Positions 31,554-39,119 are shown, counted from the stretch's first letter. The stretch is 64,000 nt of DNA from Pseudomonas sp. WJP1 (GCF_028471945.1 NZ_CP110128.1:5010501-5074500), one strand, 5' to 3'. Notes: generated by a model not told the origin, from the letters alone. Numbers and translations: made by a program.

Positions 31554-32177
31554 GTGCCCAGCATCTACCAGATCAAACCTGCATTCCAAAACCTCCTGCG
31601 CCCCCTGGTCCGGCGCTTGTTCGCCAAGGGCACCACCGCCAACCAGGTCACCCTGCTGGCCGGCATCGGCTCGATACTGGTGGGCGTGGTGGTCGCAGGT
31701 TTCGTGAGTCACCCCTGGGTGTTCGTGCTGGTACCGATCTGGATGCTGGTGCGCATGGCGCTCAACGCCATCGACGGCATGCTGGCTCGAGAGTTCGACC
31801 AGCAGTCGCGCCTGGGGGCCTATCTCAACGAGTTGTGCGACATCACCGCCGACTGTGCCTTGATCCTGCCCTTTGCCCTGCTTCCCGGTGTCAGCCTGTG
31901 GCTGGTGCTGCTGGTGACCTTGCTCGCCTTGTTCAGCGAGTACAGCGGCGTGCTGGGGCCGATGGTCGGGGCTTCGCGGCGCTATGACGGGCCCATGGGC
32001 AAAAGTGATCGGGCTTTCGTGCTGGGGGTCGTGGCCGCCGGCATCGTACCGGGCTGGATCAGCCCGTTCTGGATCAACACGGTGTTCGCGATCATCGCGA
32101 TGCTGCTGGTTTACACCATGGTCAACCGGGTCCGCCAGGGCCTCAGGGAAGTACACATCGACAGCTCTTCAGCCTAA
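31554..32177 (+). CDS. CDP-alcohol phosphatidyltransferase family protein (YnbA-like)
   Basis: A 207-residue polytopic membrane protein starting with GTG. The CDP-alcohol phosphotransferase motif spans residues 71-100. The usual D1xxD2GxxAR...GxxxD3xxxD4 here reads N71, D74, G75, A78, R79, G88, N92, D96, so two of the four acidic metal ligands are Asn. The enzyme would join CDP-diacylglycerol to an alcohol or alcohol phosphate. E. coli YnbA is the closest relative I recall. The altered motif may be a subfamily trait rather than loss of function. First gene of the six-gene lipid cluster. Confidence 0.82.
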   Translation: MPSIYQIKPAFQNLLRPLVRRLFAKGTTANQVTLLAGIGSILVGVVVAGFVSHPWVFVLVPIWMLVRMALNAIDGMLAREFDQQSRLGAYLNELCDITADCALILPFALLPGVSLWLVLLVTLLALFSEYSGVLGPMVGASRRYDGPMGKSDRAFVLGVVAAGIVPGWISPFWINTVFAIIAMLLVYTMVNRVRQGLREVHIDSSSA

Positions 32178-32187
32178 GGAAATGGCA

Positions 32188-33942
32188 ATGCGCGAAGCAC
32201 AGCAACAGACATTTACCACCCACGACGGCGTGCAGTTGTTCTACCGCCACTGGCCCGGCAGCCCTGAACCGGGAACGCCACGCCAGGCCGTACTGTTGTT
32301 TCACCGTGGCCATGAACACTCCGGGCGCATTGCCCATCTGGTGGATGAACTGGAGCTGCCCGGCTTTGATTTCTTCGCCTGGGATGCCCGGGGCCATGGC
32401 CTCTCGCCGGGCGCCCGGGGCGACAGCCCCAGCTTTGCCACCAGCGTGTGGGACGTACAGACCTTCTGCGAGCACCTGAGCGCGGTTTACGGTATCAATG
32501 AAGAAAATATGGCGGTGATCGCCCAAAGCGTCGGCGCGGTAATCGTCGCCACCTGGGCCCACGATTACGCGCCGCGCATACGTGCGCTGGTGCTGGCGTC
32601 ACCGGCGTTCAAGGTCAAGCTCTATGTGCCCTTCGCTCGCCAGGGGTTGGCGCTGATGCGCCGGTGGCTCGGCAACTTTTTCGTCAACAGCTACGTCAAG
32701 GCGCGCTTTCTCAGCCATGACCCGCAGCGTGTCGCCAGCTACGACAACGACCCGCTGATCACCAACGCCATTTCAGTCAATGTCCTGCTCGGTCTCTACG
32801 AGGCCGCCGACCGAGTGGTGGCCGATGCCCAGGCCATCGCGATCCCCACTCAGATGCTGATCTCCGGTGCCGACTTCGTCGTGCATCGCCAACCCCAGGA
32901 ACAGTTCTTCGAGCGCCTGGGCACTGTGCACAAGGAAAAACATGTCTTGCCGGGGTTCTTCCACGACACCCTGGGTGAAAAGAACCGTGGACATGCCGTC
33001 GCCAGCGCACGTCGCTTCATCCTGCAGAACTTCGCACAGCCCACTGAACGCCCTTGCCTGCTGGCCGCCGATCGCCTGGGCCTGACCTGCGCCGAATCCG
33101 AATCACTGGCCGCGCCGCTGCCGCGCAACTCCCTGCGCGATCTGTATTGGCGCATGACCCGCGCCAGCATGCGCCTGGGCAGCCAACTGTCGTCCGGGAT
33201 CAAGCTAGGCTTCGACACAGGCTTCGACTCCGGGAGCACCCTGGACTACGTCTATCGCAACACCGCCACGGGCACCTCGGGTGTCGGCCGCCTGATCGAC
33301 CGCAATTACCTCGACTCCATCGGCTGGCGCGGCATTCGCCAACGCAAGCTGCACGTCGAAGAACTGCTGCGCCTGGCGATGCAGCAATTACGCGACCAGG
33401 GTCGCGAAGTGCGCATCGTCGACATCGCCGCCGGACACGGACGCTACATTCTCGAAGCCTTGCAGGGCGTCAGCCCGTTACCCGAATCGATTCTGTTGCG
33501 CGACTACAGCGATATCAACGTACGTGACGGCAGCGCGCTGATCCGGGAAAAAGGCCTGGAAGGGATCGCACGATTCGTCAAGGGCGATGCCTTCGACCGT
33601 GCCGATCTGGCCGCGCTGGAGCCCAAACCGACCCTGGCGGTGGTCTCCGGACTCTACGAATTGTTCGCCGACAACCAAATGGTCAGCGCATCCCTGGCCG
33701 GCCTGGCCGAAGCCGTGGAACCTGGCGGGTACCTGGTCTACACCGGTCAACCCTGGCACCCGCAGCTGGAACTGATCGCCCGCGCCTTGACCAGCCACCG
33801 TGAAGGCCAGGCCTGGGTCATGCGCCGGCGCACCCAGGCGGAAATGGATCAACTGGTGGAGGTCGCCGGATTTCGCAAGGTCGGCATGCGCGTCGACGAG
33901 TGGGGGATTTTCAGCGTGGCTCTCGCGCAACGGGTGTCGTGA
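32188..33942 (+). CDS. Alpha/beta hydrolase - SAM methyltransferase fusion (YnbC-like)
   Basis: A 584-residue two-domain protein. Residues 10-285 resemble a lysophospholipase/monoacylglycerol lipase: nucleophile Ser114 in AQSVG, acid Asp229 in SGADFV and His259 in GFFHD. Residues 385-584 form a class I methyltransferase with motif VDIAAGHGRY (411-420). E. coli YnbC has the same fusion and almost the same length. Plausible substrates are a lysolipid or the phospholipid made by the cluster. ATG 32188 is seven bases after AAGGA; ATG 32182 is too close to that site. The stop shares one base with the next start (TGATG). Confidence 0.85.
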   Translation: MREAQQQTFTTHDGVQLFYRHWPGSPEPGTPRQAVLLFHRGHEHSGRIAHLVDELELPGFDFFAWDARGHGLSPGARGDSPSFATSVWDVQTFCEHLSAVYGINEENMAVIAQSVGAVIVATWAHDYAPRIRALVLASPAFKVKLYVPFARQGLALMRRWLGNFFVNSYVKARFLSHDPQRVASYDNDPLITNAISVNVLLGLYEAADRVVADAQAIAIPTQMLISGADFVVHRQPQEQFFERLGTVHKEKHVLPGFFHDTLGEKNRGHAVASARRFILQNFAQPTERPCLLAADRLGLTCAESESLAAPLPRNSLRDLYWRMTRASMRLGSQLSSGIKLGFDTGFDSGSTLDYVYRNTATGTSGVGRLIDRNYLDSIGWRGIRQRKLHVEELLRLAMQQLRDQGREVRIVDIAAGHGRYILEALQGVSPLPESILLRDYSDINVRDGSALIREKGLEGIARFVKGDAFDRADLAALEPKPTLAVVSGLYELFADNQMVSASLAGLAEAVEPGGYLVYTGQPWHPQLELIARALTSHREGQAWVMRRRTQAEMDQLVEVAGFRKVGMRVDEWGIFSVALAQRVS

Positions 33943-35285
33943 TGCCATACACCGCAACAACCGCACGCGAGCCCGGCTTGCTCAAGCCCGCAGTGCTCTG
34001 GCTGCTGCTCCTGGCGCCCTTGTTTTTCGGCACCTACGGCTTCGCCACCTGGGTCACCACCCAACGCGACGATGTCGGCAGCCTGGTCTTCGGCTGGGAA
34101 ACCCACATGCCGTTCTGGGCCTGGAGCATCGTGCCGTACTGGTCCATCGACTTGCTGTACGGTCTGTCCCTGTTGTTGCCCACCAGTCGCGTGGAGCTCA
34201 GGCGCCACGCCTTGCGCCTGCTGACCGCGCAACTCATTGCGGTCAGTTGCTTTCTGATCTGGCCGTTGCGCTTCACCTTCGCCCGGCCGGAACTGGATGG
34301 TGTATTTGGTTGGCTGTTCGACGTACTGGCTGGTTTCGACAAGCCGTTCAATCAGGCGCCATCGCTGCACATTGCGTTGTTGGTCATCCTGTGGACCTGC
34401 TATCACCGGCACTTGCAGGGCTTCTGGCGCGGATTGATGGATGTCTGGTTTACCCTGATCGGGCTCTCGGTTCTGACCACTTACCAACACCACTTCATTG
34501 ACCTGCCTACCGGTGCGTTGCTTGGCTGGCTGTGTGTCTGGCTGTGGCCGCTGGAGGAACCGGGGCCTCTGCACGGCGCCCGACTGGCAACCGCGAAAAA
34601 ACGCTGGCAACTGGCGTTGTATTACCTGTTGGGGGCTGCAGCTTTCGCCGTCCCGGCCTTTCACTTCGGCGGCGCTTGGCTGTGGCTGGCCTGGCCGGCA
34701 TCGGCCTTGCTGCTGGTATCGCTCAACTACGCCGTCCTGGACGCAGGAGGCTTTCAGAAGCGCGCCGATGGACGCCTGTCCCCCGCCGCGCGCTGGTTGC
34801 TGGCGCCATACCTGGCGGCCGCCTGGCTCAACTCGCGCCTGTGGACCCGCAACAATCCGCTGCCAGACCAAGTACTCGATGACGTCTGGCTCGGGCGCAT
34901 ACCGACGCGCCGGGAACTCGAGAGCAGTAACTTCACCGCGGTGTTCGACCTGTGTGCCGAACTGTCGCTCGATCCTGGCGCCGTCGCCTACCGTACGCTG
35001 CCTATCCTGGACCTGACCGCCCCCACCACCGCGCAATGCCAGGAAGCCGCATTGGCCATCGAAAGCCTGCGCCAGCACGGGCCGCTCCTGGTCTGCTGCG
35101 CCCTGGGCTATTCGCGCAGCGCCACCGCCGTAGCCGCCTGGCTGTTGCATACCGGGCGGGCCAGCAGTGTCGCCGAAGCCTTTTTGTTGATCCAGCGCGC
35201 ACGCCCGGGGATTGTCCTGGGGCCGCGTCACCGAGAGGCGCTGGGGCCGCTGGCGACCCACACGGAGACGCGCAGTGTCCATTGA
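33942..35285 (+). CDS. PAP2-like membrane protein fused to dual-specificity phosphatase (YnbD-like)
   Basis: A 447-residue protein with about eight hydrophobic segments in residues 15-270. The PAP2 superfamily motifs appear as PSLH (140-143) and YQHHFIDLPTG (181-191). The cytoplasmic C-terminal domain has a Cys-phosphatase loop VCCALGYSRS with Cys386-x5-Arg392; the usual His before the Cys is Cys385. A possible general acid is Asp357. Eukaryotic PTPMT1 uses the same type of domain to dephosphorylate phosphatidylglycerophosphate. By analogy this protein could remove a phosphate from the product of the upstream phosphotransferase. It overlaps both neighbouring genes. Confidence 0.83.
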   Translation: MPYTATTAREPGLLKPAVLWLLLLAPLFFGTYGFATWVTTQRDDVGSLVFGWETHMPFWAWSIVPYWSIDLLYGLSLLLPTSRVELRRHALRLLTAQLIAVSCFLIWPLRFTFARPELDGVFGWLFDVLAGFDKPFNQAPSLHIALLVILWTCYHRHLQGFWRGLMDVWFTLIGLSVLTTYQHHFIDLPTGALLGWLCVWLWPLEEPGPLHGARLATAKKRWQLALYYLLGAAAFAVPAFHFGGAWLWLAWPASALLLVSLNYAVLDAGGFQKRADGRLSPAARWLLAPYLAAAWLNSRLWTRNNPLPDQVLDDVWLGRIPTRRELESSNFTAVFDLCAELSLDPGAVAYRTLPILDLTAPTTAQCQEAALAIESLRQHGPLLVCCALGYSRSATAVAAWLLHTGRASSVAEAFLLIQRARPGIVLGPRHREALGPLATHTETRSVH

Positions 35286-35730
35286 TATGCAATTACAGAC
35301 GACAGCCAGCCTGTTGCGTCGCGGCGACTCACTGGATCGACTCTCCAACGGCCTCACCCTGCTGGGCGCCCTGCTCGGCCTGAGCCAATTCGTAATTCCC
35401 GGACTGGGGTGTTGGGGCCTGGTCTGCAGCAGTGGGCTGCTGGTGCTCGGTCTGTGGCAAAAGTACTGGGCGCTGCGGGTTGCCTTCGACGCCGAGCTGT
35501 TCCGGCACCTTGCCAACCCTGCCGAAGACCTCCCTCAGCGCACCCAAGCCCTGGACCAGGCACTGGCGGCCCTGGGCCTGCAACCCGCCGACCGCGGCGG
35601 CCGCCCCTGGAACGAGCGCATCGCCGGCGCACTGAGATTGTTACGCCGCCAGGCGCTGCTGGTGGCAGCACAACTGTTATTGACGCTGGCTTTCATCCTG
35701 GCCGGCCCCTGGCTGTCCATTGCTGGATAA
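35275..35730 (+). CDS. Small membrane protein of the lipid cluster, unknown function
   Basis: A 151-residue protein starting with GTG 35275, seven bases after GGAG and 11 bases inside the upstream gene. Two adjacent membrane helices lie at about 27-68 and one near the C-terminus (about 125-147). The loop between them is charged and probably cytoplasmic. I do not recognise a family, and I recall no equivalent in the E. coli ynb operon. It may be a scaffold or regulator of the membrane enzymes around it. Confidence 0.75.
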   Translation: MSIDMQLQTTASLLRRGDSLDRLSNGLTLLGALLGLSQFVIPGLGCWGLVCSSGLLVLGLWQKYWALRVAFDAELFRHLANPAEDLPQRTQALDQALAALGLQPADRGGRPWNERIAGALRLLRRQALLVAAQLLLTLAFILAGPWLSIAG

Positions 35731-35739
35731 GGAGTTCCC

Positions 35740-36360
35740 ATGCTCGAACCCGTGGTTGCCACCCTCATCACCTCGGCCGCGCGCATCCTGACCGGCGCAC
35801 GCAGTTTGTGGCTCGGCTGTGCGCCGGAACCGGTACAACGCATCTACTTCGCCAACCACAGCAGCCATGGCGATTTCGTCCTGCTGTGGGCCTCGCTGCC
35901 GCCAACCCTGCGCACCATCACCCGGCCCGTGGCAGGCTCCGACTACTGGCTGAAAAGCGCGCTGCGGCGCTACATCATCAACCAGGTGTTCAACGGCGTG
36001 CTGGTTGACCGTGAACGCAAGGAACCCGCCGACAACCCCTTGCAGCCGATGCTCGACGCCCTGGAAAACGGCGACTCGCTGATCATCTTTCCCGAAGGCA
36101 CGCGCAACCCCGATGAGGGTTTGCTGCCGTTCAAGAGCGGGCTGTACCATTTGGCAAGGCAGTATCCCCAGGCGCAGTTGATCCCGGTGTGGATCGCCAA
36201 CCTCAACCGCGTCATGCCCAAGGGGCGGGTCCTGCCGCTGCCGTTGTTATGCACCATCAGCTTTGGCGCTGCGCTGACCCTGGGCGAAGACGAAAGCAAG
36301 ACGCACTTTCTCGAACGCAGTCGCGACGCGCTGCTGAGCCTGGCCGGGGAGCATGCCTGA
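35740..36360 (+). CDS. 1-acyl-glycerol-3-phosphate acyltransferase-like protein
   Basis: A 206-residue PlsC-family acyltransferase with the catalytic HX4D motif NHSSHGD (His40-Asp45) and the phosphate-binding EGTR motif (119-122, FPEGTRNP). It starts nine bases after an AAGGAG site. It would acylate lysophosphatidate or a lysophospholipid. In this cluster it could feed phosphatidate to the cytidylyltransferase, or reacylate lipids cut by the hydrolase domain of the YnbC-like protein. Confidence 0.88.
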   Translation: MLEPVVATLITSAARILTGARSLWLGCAPEPVQRIYFANHSSHGDFVLLWASLPPTLRTITRPVAGSDYWLKSALRRYIINQVFNGVLVDRERKEPADNPLQPMLDALENGDSLIIFPEGTRNPDEGLLPFKSGLYHLARQYPQAQLIPVWIANLNRVMPKGRVLPLPLLCTISFGAALTLGEDESKTHFLERSRDALLSLAGEHA

Positions 36361-36361
36361 C

Positions 36362-37294
36362 ATGGATAGACAGACCTTGATGTTGTTCGGCGGGATTGGC
36401 GCGTTTCTGCTGCTGGCCTCGGCGATTGGTTGGGTGCTCAAGCGCCGCAGCCAAGGCAGCCCCAACCCGGTGATCGACAATCTCAACGCGCGGATCAACG
36501 CCTGGTGGGTGATGGTCCTGGTGATCGGGATCGCCTTCTGGCTCGGCACCACCGCGGTGATCCTGCTGTTCTACACCGTATCCTTCTACGCCCTGCGCGA
36601 ATTCATGACCCTCACGCCCACCCGCCGCAGCGACTACCCGGCATTGGTCGCGGCCTTCTACCTGGCGCTGCCGCTGCAGTACCTGCTGATTTACTACGAC
36701 TGGTACGGGCTGTTCTCGATCTTCATTCCGGTCTACGTGTTCCTGCTCCTGCCGATCCTGGCGTCCCTGGGCGGTGACAGCACGCACTTCCTCGAACGCG
36801 CCTCGAAAGTCCAGTGGGGCCTGATGATCGCGGTATTCTGCGTATCCCATGTCCCCGCCCTGCTGACCCTGGACATCGCCGGTTATGAGGGGCGAAACCT
36901 GCTGCTGATCGCCTATCTGGTGATCGTGGTGCAGATGTCGGATGTGCTGCAGTACGTGTGCGGCAAATTGTTCGGCAAACGCAAGATCGCCCCGAACCTG
37001 TCGCCGTCCAAGACCGTGGAAGGTTTTGTCGGCGGCATCCTGCTGGCCTCGCTGATTGGCTGCGCCTTGTGGTGGATCACGCCGTTCACCGCCTGGCAGT
37101 CGCTGCTCATAGCGCTGCTGATCAACCTGCTGGGGTTCGCCGGCGGCATCGTGATGTCGGCGATCAAGCGCGACCGTGGGGTGAAGGATTGGGGGCATAT
37201 GATCGAGGGTCATGGCGGCATGCTCGATCGCCTGGACTCGGTGTGTTTTGCTGCGCCGATCTTCTTTCATCTGGTTCGGTATGGGTGGACCTGA
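36362..37294 (+). CDS. Phosphatidate cytidylyltransferase (CdsA/YnbB-like)
   Basis: A 310-residue protein with about eight membrane helices. The CdsA signature is intact at residues 266-292: SAIKRDRGVKDWG then GHGGMLDRLD. LSPSKTVEG (213-221) is also conserved. It makes CDP-diacylglycerol from phosphatidate and CTP. ATG 36353 is an in-frame alternative but sits one base after the GGGGAG site, so ATG 36362 is preferred. This is the last gene of the cluster and a paralogue of the housekeeping cdsA expected elsewhere in the genome. Confidence 0.88.
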   Translation: MDRQTLMLFGGIGAFLLLASAIGWVLKRRSQGSPNPVIDNLNARINAWWVMVLVIGIAFWLGTTAVILLFYTVSFYALREFMTLTPTRRSDYPALVAAFYLALPLQYLLIYYDWYGLFSIFIPVYVFLLLPILASLGGDSTHFLERASKVQWGLMIAVFCVSHVPALLTLDIAGYEGRNLLLIAYLVIVVQMSDVLQYVCGKLFGKRKIAPNLSPSKTVEGFVGGILLASLIGCALWWITPFTAWQSLLIALLINLLGFAGGIVMSAIKRDRGVKDWGHMIEGHGGMLDRLDSVCFAAPIFFHLVRYGWT

Positions 37295-37406
37295 TTGCAT
37301 TGATCCCAGCCACATGAGCGGACTAGCAGTTCTGATAGTGGGCAAAAACTGAAAAGGCGCCGATGCTTTAGGTTCAGCTTTATGGACCTTGATCGGAGCT
37401 CAGCCA

Positions 37407-38444
37407 ATGCCCATATCACCTCGCCCGAATCTGCTATGCAGTTACCGCTATGACGCCCTGGATCGATCTATCGATTGGGCGCCGATTGGGCAAGCAAGCA
37501 TTCAGCGTTTTCACTGCAAAGAGCGCTTGGCCACTGAAATCCAGGACTCAGTCAAGCATAGTATTTTTCAGCATGAGGACCAGGTGTTGGGGCAACAGCA
37601 GCATATGGACGACAAAATCGACATCACTCTGCTGACAACCGACCTGCAAGGGTCGGTATTGAATGCTCTCGACACGCACCGACCAAATCCCATTGCTTAT
37701 ACGCCCTATGGCCATCGCCGACCCGGCAGCGGATTGCTTAGTCTGCTTGGGTTTAACGGCGAACGGCCCGATCCGGTGACCGGGCATTATCATTTGGGGC
37801 ATGGGTATCGGCAGTTCAATCCGGTGTTGATGCGATTTAACAGCCCGGACAGTTTGAGTCCGTTTGGAAAGGGCGGGTTGAATTCTTATGTTTATTGCGG
37901 CGGAAATCCAGTTAATCGTGTGGATCCGAGCGGGCATAAACACAAGCTTCTCAAAGGATTAAAAACAAAATTCCGTAAAAGCACTAACGATTCAATGTCG
38001 CCCACCACCGAAGATCTGATAAATACACACGCACAAAACCTATCAAATAAAAATAACAAATCAAACAGAATGTCAATGCGTGAACGCATGACTAGCGAAA
38101 CGTATTACTATGGGGACGACATGTTAATACGCATAAAACAAAAGCAAGAGCTTAAATCCACAACAAAAAAACAAAAATATGAATGGGAGTCCGCTCTCGA
38201 ATTAGCTAGATCACAGCTGGAGGAAATGCTCGACACATTGAAAGACATGACTCACCTTTACAAAAATGATGCTGCTATTCTGAAGACACAGAAGCAATGG
38301 CAAAACTTCCATTCGGAAGTACTGAAAACTCAATCACATTTTTCTAGTATTCCAATGCACCGATTTGAGCGCCCTTCTTCAGGAGCAACAACTCGAGAGG
38401 CAGCAACGAATATACGGAATTCCACCAAAGAAAAAATGGACTAA
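37407..38444 (+). CDS. Orphan RHS-core protein with variable C-terminal tail (polymorphic toxin-like)
   Basis: A 345-residue protein. Residues 12-178 are an RHS repeat-associated core: YRYDALDR near 14, PIAYTPYGHRRPGSGLLSLL at 95-114, then FNGERPDPVTGHY, and the ending GGNPVNRVDPSGH at 165-177. The C-terminal 167 residues are Lys/Asn/Ser-rich and coded by visibly AT-rich DNA (from about 37941), unlike every neighbour. Full RHS toxins have a large barrel; only the last module is present here. Short orphans of this type are common in fluorescent pseudomonads. No immunity gene follows. The tail fold is not recognised. Confidence 0.75.
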   Translation: MPISPRPNLLCSYRYDALDRSIDWAPIGQASIQRFHCKERLATEIQDSVKHSIFQHEDQVLGQQQHMDDKIDITLLTTDLQGSVLNALDTHRPNPIAYTPYGHRRPGSGLLSLLGFNGERPDPVTGHYHLGHGYRQFNPVLMRFNSPDSLSPFGKGGLNSYVYCGGNPVNRVDPSGHKHKLLKGLKTKFRKSTNDSMSPTTEDLINTHAQNLSNKNNKSNRMSMRERMTSETYYYGDDMLIRIKQKQELKSTTKKQKYEWESALELARSQLEEMLDTLKDMTHLYKNDAAILKTQKQWQNFHSEVLKTQSHFSSIPMHRFERPSSGATTREAATNIRNSTKEKMD

Positions 38445-38466
38445 AAGAGAATAAAAAGTGAGTAAA

Positions 38467-38497
38467 GACAGTAAAGGAGACCGACAGTAAAGGAGAC
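38467..38497. repeat. 15-base tandem direct repeat downstream of the RHS gene
   Basis: gacagtaaaggagac occurs at 38467-38481 and 38483-38497, one base apart, and is followed by agatttatttt. It lies in AT-rich DNA between the RHS orphan and the ibpA terminator. It could be a remnant of a mobile element edge. Confidence 0.6.
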
Positions 38498-38514
38498 AGA
38501 TTTATTTTACTCTA

Positions 38515-38541
38515 TAAAAAGGGCGCCTGATGGCGCCCTCT
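38515..38541 (-). terminator. Terminator of ibpA
   Basis: The perfect stem GGGCGCC/GGCGCCC (38521-38538) is followed on the minus strand by TTTTTA. It starts 13 bases after the ibpA stop, and flanking A/T runs may make it work from both sides. Confidence 0.85.
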
Positions 38542-38553
38542 TCCTGCTCTTAC

Positions 38554-39000
38554 TTAATGTTGCAGAGCCGGCTTTTGCGTTCCGTTGATCGGGATGCGCT
38601 TGGCTTTCGCCTCTTCCGGAACAACCCGCAACAGGTCGATGCTCAACAGACCGTTGCGCAAGTCCGCGGCCTTGATTTCGATGTGATCGGCCAGGCGAAA
38701 CGACAGCTTGAACGCACGCTGGGCAATGCCCTGGTGCAGGAAGGTCACACCTTCATTGGCGTCGCGTTTGCCGCCACTGATGGTCAGCACGCCCTTCTCG
38801 ACTTGCAGGTCCAGGTCTTCTTCCTGGAAGCCGGCCGCCGCCACGACGATGCGGTATTGGTCGTCACCGTGTTTCTCGACGTTGTAGGGTGGGTAGGTGC
38901 TGCCTGGCTCGTTGCGCAGGGCGGTTTCGAACAGATCGTTGAAACGGTCGAAGCCTACCGAGGAACGGAACAGTGGGGCCAGGGAAAATGCGGTACTCAT
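38554..39000 (-). CDS. ibpA: Small heat shock protein Hsp20/IbpA
   Basis: A 148-residue protein with a short N-terminal arm (FDRFNDLFE), an alpha-crystallin domain at about 35-125 (YRIVVAAAGFQEEDLDLQVE, and AFKLSFRLADHIEI), and a C-terminal I-x-I anchor (RIPIN). It holds unfolding proteins in a refoldable state during heat stress. It is monocistronic, with a sigma-32-type promoter and an RNA thermometer-like leader upstream. Confidence 0.96.
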   Translation of the reverse strand: MSTAFSLAPLFRSSVGFDRFNDLFETALRNEPGSTYPPYNVEKHGDDQYRIVVAAAGFQEEDLDLQVEKGVLTISGGKRDANEGVTFLHQGIAQRAFKLSFRLADHIEIKAADLRNGLLSIDLLRVVPEEAKAKRIPINGTQKPALQH

Positions 39001-39066
39001 GGTTCAAATCTCCTGAAAACAATCAGCAAGGTTTTTGTCTCCGCGACCCGAATTCGGCATCGCGTA
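39001..39066 (-). promoter_or_regulatory. ROSE-like RNA thermometer in the ibpA 5' UTR
   Basis: The predicted leader from about 39066 to the ATG contains TTGCTGATTGTTTTCAGGAG just before the start. The TTGCT segment can pair with the AGGAG ribosome-binding site, the arrangement that defines ROSE elements upstream of Hsp20 genes. An upstream stem around TGCCGAATTCGGGT is also present. Folding was not computed. Confidence 0.65.
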
Positions 39067-39072
39067 ACCCTT

Positions 39073-39100
39073 AGATAGGGACCGCTGATTGGTTTTCAAG
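39073..39100 (-). promoter_or_regulatory. rpoH-dependent promoter: Sigma-32 (heat shock) promoter of ibpA
   Basis: On the minus strand CTTGAAA (39094-39100) and CCCTATCT (39073-39080) are separated by 13 bases, close to the RpoH consensus CTTGAAA-N13-15-CCCCATNT. Confidence 0.85.
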
Positions 39101-39119
39101 AGATTTTCCGCAGATTTTT

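Noticed and set aside
33849..35516. A 555-codon minus-strand frame across the YnbD-like gene, and similar frames at 36257-37345 and 52375-53397
   Set aside because: Gln/Arg/His-rich shadows opposite membrane proteins, with no ribosome-binding site or motifs.
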